A stretch of DNA of 64,000 bases from contig JANXYG010000009.1 in assembly GCA_025350245.1 (NCBI GenBank), forward strand, positions 1 to 64,000, written 5' to 3'. The translations under genes and the position numbers were made by a program. The notes under the pieces are model-generated. The model ran no database searches. It was not told the DNA's origin and saw only the letters and a list, made by a program, of their open reading frames with translations. Every line of letters starts with the position of its first letter. Within the stretch, counting starts at the first letter, position 1. The stretch comes from Betaproteobacteria bacterium. Lineage in GTDB: Bacteria; Pseudomonadota; Gammaproteobacteria; Burkholderiales; Ga0077523. Positions 34,154 through 44,521 of this stretch are shown here, piece by piece.

Positions 34154-36469
34154 GTGACCTCGCGCCTGCGCCGGATGCGGGTCGCGATGGCTTCGCGGGG
34201 AGGCAAGGTACTGGCGGTACTGGTAATCACGCTCGGCGTTGCTCTCCTGTTCCTGCTGTCCACTGCGAGCAGCAACACGCGGATGTTCGCCTCATCCCTG
34301 CCACAACTGCTGCTGGGTGGTGTGGGTGCAGTCCTGATATTGCTGGTGTTCACCGGGTACCAGTTGCTGATCCTGAGGCGGCGCCTCAAGCAGCGGGTGT
34401 TCGGCTCGAAGCTCACGATGCGGCTGGTGTTGCTGTTCTCGCTGGTTGCGGTGCTGCCGGGTGCGCTGGTCTACGCGGTATCGGTGCAGTTCCTGGTGCG
34501 TTCGATCGACGGCTGGTTCGATGTGAGGGTCGAGAAGGCCCTGGAAGGTGGCCTTTCACTCGGTCGCAATGTGCTCGACAGCATGCTCAGGGATCTGCGC
34601 GGCAAGGCGGTGACCATGGCCGTTTCGCTGTCGGACCGCGCGCCACGCGACCGCATCAATGCTCTCAACGCGCTGCGCGAGCAGGCCGCAGTCCAGGAGG
34701 CGGCGGTCATCAGCGGGTCGGGCCAGGTGCTGGCGTTCTCGGGTGACGAGACCACCGGCCTGGTGCCGGAGATGCCATCGCCGGCCGCCATGCGCGACAT
34801 CCGCATGCAGAAGTCGTACAGCGCCATCATCGCCCGACCCGAAGGTGGCTTGCTCCTGCGGGTCGTTGTCCCGCTCAACACCCCCGAAGGTGAGGTATTG
34901 GCACTGGCGCTGGTCCAGCGCGTGACCGACCAGGTGGCGAGCAATGCCGAGGCGGTGCGGTCTGCCTCCGCCGAGTACCAGGAACTGTCGTTGTCCCGTC
35001 TCGGCCTGAAGCGGCTGTTTGGCCTTACGCTCACCCTGGCCCTGTTGCTCGCCCTGCTGTCTGCGCTCCTGCTGGCAATCTTCTTCAGTCAAAGGCTGTC
35101 GGCGCCACTCGGGATTCTGGCGGAGGGGACTCGCGCCGTCGCCCAGGGTGACTTCAGCCAGCGCACGGCGGTTCGCAGCTACGACGAACTCGGGCTGTTG
35201 ACGCAATCGTTCAACGCCATGATGCGTGACCTTGCCGTCTCGCAGGGACAGACCGAGCGCTACCAGGCCCAACTCGAGGAAGCCAAGACCGCATTGGAAA
35301 GCATTCTCGGAAACCTGTCGGCGGGCGTGATTTCACTGGATGCGGATCGACGGCTGAGATCCGCGAACCCGAGCGCGAGTCGGATCCTGGGCGTGGATCT
35401 CGAGCGCCTGGTCGGGCACGGCGTCGCGGAATGGCGGCTCGCCGATGAGCGCCTTGCAGCGGTTGCCGAACCGCTCATTGCGGCGTTGCCGGCCCTGAAC
35501 GAGCGCGACTGGCAGGGCCAGATCGCCTACCCTGCGGCGCAGGGCCAACTCACGTTGTTGACCCGCGCATCACAGATTGCTCAGACCGGACCCGGTGTGT
35601 ACGTTGTCGTGTTCGACGACATAACCCGCCTGCTGCGTGCTCAGCGCCAGGCAGCGTGGGGCGAAGTGGCACGTCGTCTGGCGCACGAGATCAAGAATCC
35701 GCTCACGCCGATCCAGTTGTCGGCGGAACGCCTGCAACACCGGTTGCATGGCAAGCTCGACGCCACCGACGGCGACATGCTCTCCCGTCTTACCCAGACG
35801 ATCGTCAATCAGGTCTCCGCGCTGAACAGCATGGTGGACGCGTTCAGCCAATATGCCCGCTCGCCAGAAGCGGAACTCAGTCCGGTCGATCTCGGTACCT
35901 TGACCCGGGAGGTGCTGGGACTTTACGAATCGATGGGTTGGGTGATGGCGTTGTCGGTCGAACCCCGATTGCCCCAGGTGCTCGGCGACGCGACCAAGCT
36001 GCGGCAGGTGTTGCACAACCTGCTCCGTAACGCCGAGGACGCGGTCGGCGCCAGCTCATTGCCGCGGATCTCGGTCCACCTCGGGCGATTCGAGGGCGGT
36101 GTCGCATTGAGCGTGACCGACAATGGCAACGGCTTTCCGCCGGCGCTGATGGGGTCGGCGTTCGAACCGTATGTCACCACCAAGCCGAAGGGCACCGGGC
36201 TTGGGCTCGCGATCGTTCACAAGATCGTCGAGGAGCACCACGGCACCATCCTCCTCGAGAACATCGAACCGCACGGCGCGAAGGTGACCGTGGTGCTGCC
36301 GGCGACCACGGCGACGGCGCGCATCGGCGCCAACACTGGTTTACCGTCCATGGATGACGATGCTGCATTCACTCGTGGAGGTCGGTCGGAAGGTCATGCC
36401 TCGCGCCGGTGTACCCCGGTATTCTTTCCCGAGGCTGAAACGCGAAACGGATCGGGAGTGGTGTCGTGA
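34154..36469 (+). CDS. ntrY: Sensor histidine kinase NtrY
   Basis: 771 residues from GTG 34154, chosen because GGAGG stands 8 bp before it; an ATG at 34121 is in frame but has no such site. Membrane helices lie at about 17-38, 50-73 and 88-115, a periplasmic region of about 170 residues follows, and another helix lies at about 288-318. HAMP (QRLSAPLGILAEGTRAVAQG) and PAS regions come next. The kinase core has phospho-acceptor H511 in RRLAHEIKNPLTP, then LRNAEDAV, VTDNGNGFP and KPKGTGLGLAIVHKI. It pairs with NtrX, which starts inside its last codons. Family knowledge links NtrYX to nitrogen, redox and envelope signals. Confidence 0.93.
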   Translation: MTSRLRRMRVAMASRGGKVLAVLVITLGVALLFLLSTASSNTRMFASSLPQLLLGGVGAVLILLVFTGYQLLILRRRLKQRVFGSKLTMRLVLLFSLVAVLPGALVYAVSVQFLVRSIDGWFDVRVEKALEGGLSLGRNVLDSMLRDLRGKAVTMAVSLSDRAPRDRINALNALREQAAVQEAAVISGSGQVLAFSGDETTGLVPEMPSPAAMRDIRMQKSYSAIIARPEGGLLLRVVVPLNTPEGEVLALALVQRVTDQVASNAEAVRSASAEYQELSLSRLGLKRLFGLTLTLALLLALLSALLLAIFFSQRLSAPLGILAEGTRAVAQGDFSQRTAVRSYDELGLLTQSFNAMMRDLAVSQGQTERYQAQLEEAKTALESILGNLSAGVISLDADRRLRSANPSASRILGVDLERLVGHGVAEWRLADERLAAVAEPLIAALPALNERDWQGQIAYPAAQGQLTLLTRASQIAQTGPGVYVVVFDDITRLLRAQRQAAWGEVARRLAHEIKNPLTPIQLSAERLQHRLHGKLDATDGDMLSRLTQTIVNQVSALNSMVDAFSQYARSPEAELSPVDLGTLTREVLGLYESMGWVMALSVEPRLPQVLGDATKLRQVLHNLLRNAEDAVGASSLPRISVHLGRFEGGVALSVTDNGNGFPPALMGSAFEPYVTTKPKGTGLGLAIVHKIVEEHHGTILLENIEPHGAKVTVVLPATTATARIGANTGLPSMDDDAAFTRGGRSEGHASRRCTPVFFPEAETRNGSGVVS

Positions 36470-37731
36470 GCCAGATCCTGGTGGTCGACGACGAGATCGG
36501 CATTCGTGAATTGCTATCCGAAATCCTGTCCGATGAAGGCCATCAGGTACGACTCGCGCAGAATGCAGCGGAGGCACGACAGGTTCGCAGCCGCACCCGG
36601 CCCGATCTGGTGCTGCTCGACATCTGGATGCCGGACACCGACGGCATCACACTGTTGCGCGAATGGGCCTCGACCGGCCAGCTCACGATGCCGGTGGTGA
36701 TGATGTCAGGCCACGGAACGATCGAGACCGCGGTGGAGGCAACGCGCATCGGCGCCTATGCCTTTCTCGAGAAACCGGTGGCGATGCAGAAGCTGCTGGT
36801 CACGGTTGGCAAGGCGTTGGCACAGCAGGCGACGGTAGCGGCTGCGCAACCGGCGCATTCGCTCGCGTTTCTGGGGCGGGCGCCGATCGTGTCGGACCTG
36901 CGCGAACGTCTCGAGCGCGTGCGCGATCTGCGCAATGCGGTACTGCTCACCGGCGATCCGGGTTGTGGCAAGGGGTTGTGCGCACGCTACCTGCATCGCG
37001 CGAACACAGCGTGGATTGCGCCCACGGACGCGGGCTTCCTGAACGATCCCGAGCGCCGGGAACTCGCCGCCGCCGCGGATGGCACCTTGTTCCTCCGCCG
37101 GGTGGATCGACTGGCGCCGGCCGACCAGGAAGCCCTGACCCGGGTATTGCCCGCGCTGGCCCAGGCTAATACCCGCGTCGTGTCCACTGCACCGCCGGAT
37201 CTGCCGGAACGCGTTGCCGAAGGCAACTTCGACTCGCGGTTGTACGCCACGTTGGCCGCCATCAGCCTGCGTGTGCCGGCACTGGCGGAACATCCCGAGG
37301 ATGTGCCGGAGATCGCCAAGCTGGTCCTCGAGCGGCTGTCGGAATCCCGTGCGGTGCCCGCCCGCAGTTTCGGAACCGCTGCGCTCAATCAGCTGCGACT
37401 CTATCGCTGGCCCGGCAATCTCACCCAGCTCGAGTCGGTGGTGAGGTCGGCGGCACTGGTGACCGATGGCGCCGAAATCGGACCCGCCGATGTCTCGGTC
37501 ACGCTCAACCGCATGCCTGATGCCCCGACCGCATCGCTGGGCGGTCTGGCTCTCGACACCAAGTTGCGTACTGCCCGCGACGCATTCGAGCGCGCCTATT
37601 TCGCCCATCATATTGCGATCGAGGGCGGCAACATGAGCCGGGTTGCCGACCGCGTCGGACTTGAGCGCACGCATCTCTATCGAAAACTCAAGCAGCTCGG
37701 CATCACCCTGCCACGCAAACCGGAGGGCTGA
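36466..37731 (+). CDS. ntrX: NtrX-type response regulator with degenerate AAA+ domain
   Basis: 421 residues from GTG 36466, overlapping ntrY by 4 bp. The receiver domain is intact: D8, D9, phospho-acceptor D52 (LLDIWMPDTDG), S81, K103. The central AAA+ domain is odd. Walker A is GDPGCGKG (163-170). Only about 35 residues separate it from the Walker B position, where DGTLFLRRV (205-213) has Arg-Arg in place of the usual Asp-Glu. The GAFTGA loop that contacts sigma54 is missing altogether. The C-terminal Fis-type helix-turn-helix (NMSRVADRVGLERTHLYRKL) is intact. It can probably be phosphorylated and bind DNA but is unlikely to activate sigma54. Confidence 0.9.
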   Translation: MSQILVVDDEIGIRELLSEILSDEGHQVRLAQNAAEARQVRSRTRPDLVLLDIWMPDTDGITLLREWASTGQLTMPVVMMSGHGTIETAVEATRIGAYAFLEKPVAMQKLLVTVGKALAQQATVAAAQPAHSLAFLGRAPIVSDLRERLERVRDLRNAVLLTGDPGCGKGLCARYLHRANTAWIAPTDAGFLNDPERRELAAAADGTLFLRRVDRLAPADQEALTRVLPALAQANTRVVSTAPPDLPERVAEGNFDSRLYATLAAISLRVPALAEHPEDVPEIAKLVLERLSESRAVPARSFGTAALNQLRLYRWPGNLTQLESVVRSAALVTDGAEIGPADVSVTLNRMPDAPTASLGGLALDTKLRTARDAFERAYFAHHIAIEGGNMSRVADRVGLERTHLYRKLKQLGITLPRKPEG

Positions 37732-37740
37732 GAGTTGAGG

Positions 37741-38024
37741 CCCCCCCCAGTCTGCGCTGCGCTGCGCCTTCCCCCCGAGGGGGCGCAGCGTCCTCGGGAG
37801 ACCCTGTGGGCGCTGCCCCTTCGCTTCGGGGTGTCCCTACGTTCGAAATCCCACGGCTGCGCTGCGCTGCGCCTTCCCTCCGAGGGGGCGCCGTTCGCTT
37901 GGCTGGTCTGTGCCGGCCGTTGGACGGCGGACGCCGGCCACTGGCGGCCCGGCGCGAACTGCGCCTGCGCGCCGCGCTCCGCCTTCCCCCCGAGGGGGCA
38001 CCGCGCGCTTTGGAGCGGCCTGGC
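37741..38024. repeat. GC-rich dispersed repeat, three units in a row
   Basis: Three diverged units at about 37741-37800, 37850-37900 and 37960-38015, in the opposite orientation to the copies near 5.0 and 59.6 kb. Unit 1 shows the fold best: CGCTGCG (37760-37766) and CCCCC pair with GGGGG and CGCAGCG (37784-37790). The stretch begins 10 bp after the ntrX stop and ends just before glk, filling the 305-bp gap. Reading frames across it are by-products of the repeat. The glk promoter must lie inside or at its edge; I cannot point to it. Confidence 0.78.
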
Positions 38025-38036
38025 GGACAATCTACG

Positions 38037-38993
38037 ATGACTGTCACCGCTTATCGACTGGTTGCCGACATCGGTGGCACCAATGCGCGTTTTGCCGTGG
38101 TCCCCGTGGATGGCCACGAGCCAAGCCATGAACTCACCCTCCCGTGTGCCGCGTTCGAAGACCTGTCCGCCGCCATCCACCGATACCTTGCCGACGTCCA
38201 GGTCGGTCCGGTCGCGCAGGCAGTGATTGCCGTCGCTACGCCGCTGACTGGTGACCAGGTCAGCTTTACCAACAATCACTGGTCATTCTCGATCGAACAG
38301 ACGCGTCGGGACCGGGGGTTCGAGGTGCTGCGGCTGATCAACGATTTCACCGCACTGGCGCTGGCGCTGCCGCACCTCGACGCCGCCGAGACCCGCCAGG
38401 TCGGCGGCGGGGTTGCGATCGCAGATGCGCCGATGGCGCTGCTCGGTGCCGGCACCGGGCTGGGGGTATCCGGCCTGCTGCCGTCCGCCAGCGGTTGGAT
38501 TCCGATCCAGGGCGAAGGCGGACATGTGGCGCTGGCACCGATGAACCCGCGAGAATCGGAGGTGTTGCGCGTCCTGTGGCACCACTATGACCATGTGTCG
38601 GCGGAGCGTCTGGTCAGCGGCCCCGGCATCGTGTTGTTGCATCGGACGCTGGCGACGATAGACGGTGAAGATCAAGGTCCCGACACCGCCGAACAAATCG
38701 CTGCTGCCGCGCTCAGCGGCGACGGCCGCTGCGCCGCGACCCTCGACCAGTTTTGCGAGTTGCTCGGCACTGTCGCCGCAAACCTGTGCGTGACGCTCGG
38801 TGCCCGCGGCGGTGTCTTCATCGGTGGTGGTATCGTGCCGGCGCTGGGCAAATGGTTCGATCGTTCCGGGTTTCGCGCCCGGTTCGAGCACAAGGGGCGT
38901 TTCCGCGATTACGTGCGTGCGGTACCCACCCGTGTGATCACCGCGCGCAACCCGGCTCTGCGTGGCGCAGCCCGAGCATTCCCCCGGCCCTGA
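38037..38993 (+). CDS. glk: Glucokinase
   Basis: 318 residues from ATG 38037 (MTVTAYRLVADIGGTNARFA). A longer in-frame start at 37806 would translate the repeat and is rejected. Family motifs: DIGGTNARF for phosphate binding, LINDFTALALALP with the catalytic Asp, LLGAGTGLGVSGLL, and GEGGHVALAP. It phosphorylates glucose with ATP at the head of glycolysis. It stands alone after the repeats, 55 bp before gap on the same strand, and may be transcribed into the glycolytic block. Confidence 0.92.
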   Translation: MTVTAYRLVADIGGTNARFAVVPVDGHEPSHELTLPCAAFEDLSAAIHRYLADVQVGPVAQAVIAVATPLTGDQVSFTNNHWSFSIEQTRRDRGFEVLRLINDFTALALALPHLDAAETRQVGGGVAIADAPMALLGAGTGLGVSGLLPSASGWIPIQGEGGHVALAPMNPRESEVLRVLWHHYDHVSAERLVSGPGIVLLHRTLATIDGEDQGPDTAEQIAAAALSGDGRCAATLDQFCELLGTVAANLCVTLGARGGVFIGGGIVPALGKWFDRSGFRARFEHKGRFRDYVRAVPTRVITARNPALRGAARAFPRP

Positions 38994-39048
38994 CTGACCC
39001 CCCCCGCGACCGAGGTAAGATGCCGTCTTCTGCTGACAGGAGCCTCGA

Positions 39049-40059
39049 ATGCCCATCCGCGTAGCCATCAACGGCTTCGGCCGTATCGGCCGAAATATCC
39101 TCCGCGCGCTCTACGAATCGGGCCGCAACGGCGAGATCCAGATCGTTGCCATCAACGACCTGGGCAGCCCGGAAACCAATGCACACCTCACGCGCTACGA
39201 CACGGCGCACGGCCGATTCAAGGGCACGGTCGCGGTCGATGGCGACTCGATGGTGGTCAATGGCGACCGCATCCGGGTGTTCGCGGAACGCGATCCGGCG
39301 AAGCTGCCCTGGGGTTCGCTCGACATCGACGTGGTGATGGAATCGACCGGCATCTTCACCTCCAAGGACAAGGCGGCCCTGCATCTGGCGGGCGGCGCGA
39401 AGAAGGTCATCATCTCGGCCCCCGGCAACAACGTCGACGCGACCATCGTCTACGGCGTCAATCATCACACGCTCAAGTCGACCCATACGGTCATCTCCAA
39501 TGCGTCGTGCACCACCAACTGCCTGGCGCCGATGGTCAAGCCGTTACACGAGAAGATCGGCCTGGTCGCCGGACTCATGACCACCATCCACGCCTATACC
39601 AATGACCAGGTGCTGACCGACGTGTATCACGAAGATCTGCGGCGCGCCCGCTCGGCCACCATGTCGATGATCCCGACCAGGACCGGCGCTGCGGCGGCGG
39701 TCGGACTGGTCCTGCCCGAACTCGACGGCAAGCTCGATGGCTTTGCGATGCGCGTGCCGACCATCAACGTGTCGCTCGTCGACCTCTCTTTCACTGCCAG
39801 GCGCCCCACTACGGTCGCCGAAGTCAACGGCATCATCGAGGCGGCGTCGCTGGGCGAGCTCAAGGGGATTCTCGGCTACACCACCGAACCGCTGGTCTCG
39901 ATCGATTACAACCACGATCCGCGCTCGTCGATCTTCGACGGCACTCTCACCAAGGTGTCCGAGGGCACGCTGGTCAAGGTGTGTTCGTGGTATGACAACG
40001 AGTGGGGATTCAGCAACCGCATGCTCGACACCGCGGTTGCTTTCATGAATGCCAAGTAG
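39049..40059 (+). CDS. gap: Glyceraldehyde-3-phosphate dehydrogenase, type I
   Basis: 336 residues with AGGAG 6 bp before the ATG. NAD-binding [13 protein letters not shown] lies at the N-terminus. Asp 37 (AINDLGS) favours NAD over NADP. The catalytic cysteine is C154 in [11 protein letters not shown]. The C-terminal [16 protein letters not shown] is typical. It oxidises glyceraldehyde-3-phosphate to 1,3-bisphosphoglycerate. pgk follows after about 120 bp (40060-40182), in which I see no clear element. Confidence 0.97.
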   Translation: MPIRVAINGFGRIGRNILRALYESGRNGEIQIVAINDLGSPETNAHLTRYDTAHGRFKGTVAVDGDSMVVNGDRIRVFAERDPAKLPWGSLDIDVVMESTGIFTSKDKAALHLAGGAKKVIISAPGNNVDATIVYGVNHHTLKSTHTVISNASCTTNCLAPMVKPLHEKIGLVAGLMTTIHAYTNDQVLTDVYHEDLRRARSATMSMIPTRTGAAAAVGLVLPELDGKLDGFAMRVPTINVSLVDLSFTARRPTTVAEVNGIIEAASLGELKGILGYTTEPLVSIDYNHDPRSSIFDGTLTKVSEGTLVKVCSWYDNEWGFSNRMLDTAVAFMNAK

Positions 40060-40182
40060 CGACCGCGTGGCACGCACGACCACAACCGGCAGATTTGCGC
40101 TGGCGGCCATCGACCGGTGTACCGCGCGTCGTCCGTGGGGCCCCATGAGCCTGGTCGTTGCTCGGCTGCCGATATTTTTGAT

Positions 40183-41361
40183 ATGACCGTACGCAAGCTC
40201 TTCGATGTCCCGATTGCCGGCCAGCGGTTGCTGATCCGGGTCGACCTCAATGTACCGTTGCATGAAGGCGCGATCGGCGACGACACCCGCATTCGCGCCG
40301 TGCTGCCGGGCATTCGTTACGCGCTCGGGCATGGCGCCGCCGTCCTGCTGGTGTCGCACCTCGGGCGTCCGACCGAAGGCAGGTTCGATCCGGTGGCGTC
40401 GCTGGCACCGGTCGCGGCACGGCTCTCGGCGTTGCTGGCGCAGCCGGTCCCGTTGGTACGCGACTGGCTCGATGGCGTCGACGTCGCCCCGGGTAGCGTG
40501 GTGCTGCTGGAAAACTGTCGTTTCAACATCGGTGAGAAAAAGAACGACGAGGCGCTCGCGCGTCGCATTGCGTCGTTGTGCGATGTGTACGTCAACGACG
40601 CCTTCGCGACCGCCCATCGTGCCGAGGCAACGACCCACGGCGTCGCCAGATTCGCGCCGGTGGCTTGCGCCGGGCCGCTGATGGCCGCCGAGATCGATGC
40701 GCTGACCCGTGCGCTGAGCCGGCCCGCGCGGCCGATGATCGCGATCGTCGGCGGGTCCAAGGTGTCGACCAAGCTCACCATACTCGGCGCCCTGGCCGAG
40801 AAAGTGGACCAGTTGATCGTCGGTGGCGGGATCGCCAACACGTTCATGCTCGCGGCCGGACTGCCGATCGGAAAATCGCTGGCAGAGGCCGAGCTGGTAC
40901 CGGAAGCTGCTCGTATCATGGCGGCGGCAACGGCGCGCGGTGCCGCCGTTGCCGTGCCGACGGATGTCGTTGTCGCCAAGGCCTTCTCCGCAACCGCCGA
41001 AGCGACGGTGAAGGCGGTGGCCGACGTTGCCGGGGACGACCTCATTCTCGACATAGGCCCCGAGACCGCCGTGCGATTCAGCGCCATGCTCGCCGCCGCC
41101 GGCACGATCGTGTGGAACGGGCCGGTCGGCGTGTTCGAGTTCGACGCTTTCGCCGGCGGTACCCGTGCGCTTGCCCATGCGATCGCCGGTTCACACGGGT
41201 TCTCGCTGGCCGGTGGTGGCGATACCATCGCAGCGATCGCCAAGTTCGGTATCGCCGATCGCGTCTCCTACATATCGACTGCCGGCGGGGCCTTTCTCGA
41301 ATTCCTCGAAGGGCGCAAGCTGCCGGCGATCGAGATTCTCGAAGCGCGCGCTGGCGGCTGA
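40183..41361 (+). CDS. pgk: Phosphoglycerate kinase
   Basis: 392 residues from ATG 40183 ([14 protein letters not shown]); an earlier in-frame start at 40117 adds residues unlike the family. The substrate motif [29 protein letters not shown] and the C-terminal nucleotide loop GGGDTIAAI are all present, with PVGVFEF at the hinge. It makes ATP from 1,3-bisphosphoglycerate and sits between gap and pyk, so three successive ATP-yielding steps are encoded together. Confidence 0.96.
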   Translation: MTVRKLFDVPIAGQRLLIRVDLNVPLHEGAIGDDTRIRAVLPGIRYALGHGAAVLLVSHLGRPTEGRFDPVASLAPVAARLSALLAQPVPLVRDWLDGVDVAPGSVVLLENCRFNIGEKKNDEALARRIASLCDVYVNDAFATAHRAEATTHGVARFAPVACAGPLMAAEIDALTRALSRPARPMIAIVGGSKVSTKLTILGALAEKVDQLIVGGGIANTFMLAAGLPIGKSLAEAELVPEAARIMAAATARGAAVAVPTDVVVAKAFSATAEATVKAVADVAGDDLILDIGPETAVRFSAMLAAAGTIVWNGPVGVFEFDAFAGGTRALAHAIAGSHGFSLAGGGDTIAAIAKFGIADRVSYISTAGGAFLEFLEGRKLPAIEILEARAGG

Positions 41362-41412
41362 TGCCGACGCCCGATGCCTTTTCCCTTTCATTCGCCTCCG
41401 GTCCTTCCCAAA

Positions 41413-42843
41413 ATGCAACGCAGCACCAAGATCGTTGCCACCCTCGGCCCCGCCTGTTCCGAGCGCGAGGTACTGCGCAAGATGGTTCTGGCTGGCGTCA
41501 ATGTCGTGCGCATGAACTTCTCCCATGGCACGGCGGAGGACCACCTCGCCCGGGCCGAACTGGTGCGGGAAGTGGCGCGCGAAGCTGAACTCACCGTCGG
41601 CATCATGTGCGACCTGCAAGGGCCCAAGATTCGCGTCGGCAAGTTCGCGGAGGGCAGGATCACCCTGGCCACGGGCGACCGGTTCGTTCTCGATGCCACC
41701 TGCACGCTGGGCAACCAAGAGCGGGTCGGGCTCGATTACCCGGATCTCCCTCAGGACGTCCGCGCCGGCGACATCCTGTTGCTCGATGACGGCCGTATCA
41801 AGATCGCGGTCGAGCGCGTGATCGGAACCGAAATCCATACCGTGGTGCGCGACGGCGGCGTGCTGTCGAACAACAAGGGTATCAATCGCGAGGGTGGCGG
41901 GCTGACGGCGCCGGCGCTCACCGCCAAGGATATGGAAGACATCCGCACCGCCGCGCGCATGAAGGCCGATTTTCTCGCGGTGTCCTTTCCCAAGAGCGGC
42001 GCCGACATGTACATGGCGCGCGAACTCATGCGGGCATCGGGTGGGCGCTCGTTGCTGATCGCGAAGATCGAGCGGGCCGAGGCCATCGGCGCGCTCGAGG
42101 GGATTCTCGACGCTTCCGACGGCATCATGGTGGCGCGCGGCGACCTCGCCGTGGAAGTCGGCGATGCCACCGTGCCGGCGCTACAGAAGCGGATGATCCG
42201 GCTCGCGCGCGAGAAGAACAAGCTGACCATCACCGCCACGCAGATGATGGAATCGATGATCGAGAGTCCGGTCCCGACGCGGGCCGAAGTCTCGGATGTC
42301 GCCAACGCGGTGCTGGACGGCACCGACGCCGTGATGCTGTCCGCCGAGACGGCGGCGGGAAAGTATCCGGTGCAGACGGTAGAGGCGATGAGTCGCGTGT
42401 GCATCGAGGCCGAGAAATCCGCCGACCTCACGCTCGACCGTGAATTCCTCAACCGCGTGTTCACCCGGGTCGACCAGTCGATCGCCATGGGGGCGCTGTT
42501 CACCACCTTCCACCTCAAGGTGAAGTGCATCGCCGCCCTCACCCAGTCGGGTTCGACGGCGCTCTGGATCTCGCGCCTGAATTGCGGCGTCCCGATCTAC
42601 GCACTGACGCCCGAGGTCGGGACCCGCTATCGGCTGTCATTGTTTCGCGATGTCTATCCGCTGATGATCCAGTACCAAGGCACCGACCGCGAGGCGCTAC
42701 TGCTCGAAGCCGAGGATCGGCTCAAGAGCCATGGTGCGGTGGTGGACGGAGACATCATCGTACTGACGTACGGCGAGCCGATCGGAAAATCCGGCGGTAC
42801 CAACACCCTGAAGATCGTCAAGGTCGGTGAAAGCAGGGTCTGA
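41413..42843 (+). CDS. pyk: Pyruvate kinase
   Basis: 476 residues from ATG 41413 ([16 protein letters not shown]); ATG 41374 is in frame but adds 13 residues not usual in the family. Neither has a good ribosome binding site. Motifs: [15 protein letters not shown], the catalytic-lysine region [12 protein letters not shown], the magnesium site [13 protein letters not shown] and [11 protein letters not shown]. It converts phosphoenolpyruvate to pyruvate with ATP formation. Its stop overlaps the purE start by one base (TGATG), joining glycolysis to the purine genes. Confidence 0.96.
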   Translation: MQRSTKIVATLGPACSEREVLRKMVLAGVNVVRMNFSHGTAEDHLARAELVREVAREAELTVGIMCDLQGPKIRVGKFAEGRITLATGDRFVLDATCTLGNQERVGLDYPDLPQDVRAGDILLLDDGRIKIAVERVIGTEIHTVVRDGGVLSNNKGINREGGGLTAPALTAKDMEDIRTAARMKADFLAVSFPKSGADMYMARELMRASGGRSLLIAKIERAEAIGALEGILDASDGIMVARGDLAVEVGDATVPALQKRMIRLAREKNKLTITATQMMESMIESPVPTRAEVSDVANAVLDGTDAVMLSAETAAGKYPVQTVEAMSRVCIEAEKSADLTLDREFLNRVFTRVDQSIAMGALFTTFHLKVKCIAALTQSGSTALWISRLNCGVPIYALTPEVGTRYRLSLFRDVYPLMIQYQGTDREALLLEAEDRLKSHGAVVDGDIIVLTYGEPIGKSGGTNTLKIVKVGESRV

Positions 42844-43349
42844 TGCCGGTGACCGACGCAACGCCGAGAGTCGGCATCATCATGGGTTCGAACAGCGATT
42901 GGGATGTCATGCGCAATGCGGCCCAGACTCTCGAGCGCCTGGGCGTCGTGTGGGAAGCGAAGGTGGTGTCCGCACATCGGACGCCCGACGCCATGTTCGA
43001 GTACGCCGCAACTGCTGCCGCTCGCGGGCTGCGCTGCATCATCGCCGGTGCCGGGGGAGCAGCTCATCTGCCGGGCATGACCGCCGCGAAAACCACGCTG
43101 CCGGTGCTCGGGGTGCCGGTGCCCGGCAAGGCGCTTCAGGGGCTCGATTCCCTGCTGTCGATCGTACAGATGCCTAGAGGGGTCCCGGTTGCGACCTTCG
43201 CCATCGGCGAACCCGGGGCGGTCAATGCGGCGTTGTTCGCCGCGCAGGTGCTCGCCCTGTCCGATCCCGCGCTGTCGCTTCGCCTCACTGGCCTGCGCCG
43301 CGAGCAGGAAGCCGCCGTGACCGCGGTCGAACTGCCGCCACTTCCATGA
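42843..43349 (+). CDS. purE: N5-carboxyaminoimidazole ribonucleotide mutase
   Basis: 168 residues. The signature [14 protein letters not shown] and the SAHRTPD loop with the catalytic histidine are intact, as is [16 protein letters not shown]. It is a class I PurE, working with PurK to move CO2 onto aminoimidazole ribonucleotide. Start and stop overlap pyk and purK by 1 and 4 bp, so translation is probably coupled. Confidence 0.96.
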   Translation: MPVTDATPRVGIIMGSNSDWDVMRNAAQTLERLGVVWEAKVVSAHRTPDAMFEYAATAAARGLRCIIAGAGGAAHLPGMTAAKTTLPVLGVPVPGKALQGLDSLLSIVQMPRGVPVATFAIGEPGAVNAALFAAQVLALSDPALSLRLTGLRREQEAAVTAVELPPLP

Positions 43350-44521
43350 AACCCGTCGCACCCGGGGCCTGGCTGGGCCTGCTCGGCGGGGGGCAGCTCG
43401 GCCGGATGTTCGCCATGGCGGCGCAGAGCATGGGGTACCGCGTGATCGTGGTCGACCCCGGCGAGCACAGTCCGGCCGGATCGGTCGCCGACCACCATGT
43501 TCGTTCCGACTACTTCGACACCTCGGCGCTCGACCAATTGGCGCATCGCTGCGCGGCGGTCACCACCGAGTTCGAGAACGTACCCGCCGAAGCTTTGCGA
43601 CGGCTCGCCAGCCATTGCGTGGTGAGCCCATCCGCCGACAGCGTCGGCGTTGCCCAGGATCGTGCCCGTGAGAAGCGTTTTCTGGCCGGTATCGGCCTCG
43701 ACACCGCGCCGTTCGCCGTCATCGCCTCGGAAACCGATCTCGAGCGGGTCGAGCCCTCGTTGTTTCCCGGCATCCTGAAGCGGGCGCGATTCGGCTACGA
43801 CGGCAAGGGTCAGGCACGGGTTGCAACGGTTGCGGAGGCGAAGGTCGCCTTGCGCGCGATGGATGGCGCCCTGTGCGTGCTGGAGCGGCATCTGCAACTG
43901 GAGCTCGAGCTTTCGGTCGTGGTGGCGCGTGGCTTCGACGGCGAGGTCCGCACCTACCCGGTGGCCGAGAATCGGCACGTGGATGGTGTGCTCGATGTCA
44001 GTGTGGTGCCCGCGCGCATCCCGCCGCCGCTGGCGCAGGCGGCACGCGATGCCACCGTGCGCGTGGCGGAGGCGCTCGACTATCGCGGCGTGCTCTGTGT
44101 CGAATACTTTGTTGTTGGCGGCAAACTGCTGGCGAACGAGATCGCACCGCGGCCCCACAACAGCGGCCACTATTCCATCGATGCGTGTTTCACGTCGCAG
44201 TTCGAGCAGCAGGTGCGCGTCATGTGTGGCCTGCCTCTCGGCGAAACAGCGCTGCACTGCCCGGCGGTCATGGTGAATCTGCTCGGGGATCTGTGGTCGG
44301 GCGGCGAACCGGCATGGCGCCACGTGCTGGCACATCCTCGCGCCAAGCTGCATCTGTACGGCAAGAGTGAAGCCCGGCCAGGCCGCAAGATGGGCCACTA
44401 CACGCTGCTCGATGCGGAGGTCGCGGGCGCATTGCAGGCCGCCGCGCAGATCCGGTCCGCGCTCGAGGAAAACGCCCGGCTGTCGGCACCGGCCGCCCTC
44501 GCCGCGGCCGCAACACGATGA
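43346..44521 (+). CDS. purK: 5-(carboxyamino)imidazole ribonucleotide synthase
   Basis: 391 residues. N-terminal [20 protein letters not shown], then an ATP-grasp domain with [13 protein letters not shown] and the metal site [20 protein letters not shown] followed by [10 protein letters not shown]. It uses ATP and bicarbonate to make the substrate of PurE. It overlaps purE and purC by 4 bp each, a compact purE-purK-purC unit. Confidence 0.96.
   Translation: MKPVAPGAWLGLLGGGQLGRMFAMAAQSMGYRVIVVDPGEHSPAGSVADHHVRSDYFDTSALDQLAHRCAAVTTEFENVPAEALRRLASHCVVSPSADSVGVAQDRAREKRFLAGIGLDTAPFAVIASETDLERVEPSLFPGILKRARFGYDGKGQARVATVAEAKVALRAMDGALCVLERHLQLELELSVVVARGFDGEVRTYPVAENRHVDGVLDVSVVPARIPPPLAQAARDATVRVAEALDYRGVLCVEYFVVGGKLLANEIAPRPHNSGHYSIDACFTSQFEQQVRVMCGLPLGETALHCPAVMVNLLGDLWSGGEPAWRHVLAHPRAKLHLYGKSEARPGRKMGHYTLLDAEVAGALQAAAQIRSALEENARLSAPAALAAAATR

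Noticed and set aside
37806-38036. N-terminal extension of glucokinase by 77 codons
   Set aside because: The extension translates the dispersed repeat; the family start MTVTAYRLVADIGGTN is at 38037.
39544-41178. A 544-codon open frame on the minus strand opposite gap and pgk
   Set aside because: It spans two conserved genes and the gap between them, has a composition typical of antisense frames (rich in Arg, His, Gly), and has no recognisable domain.
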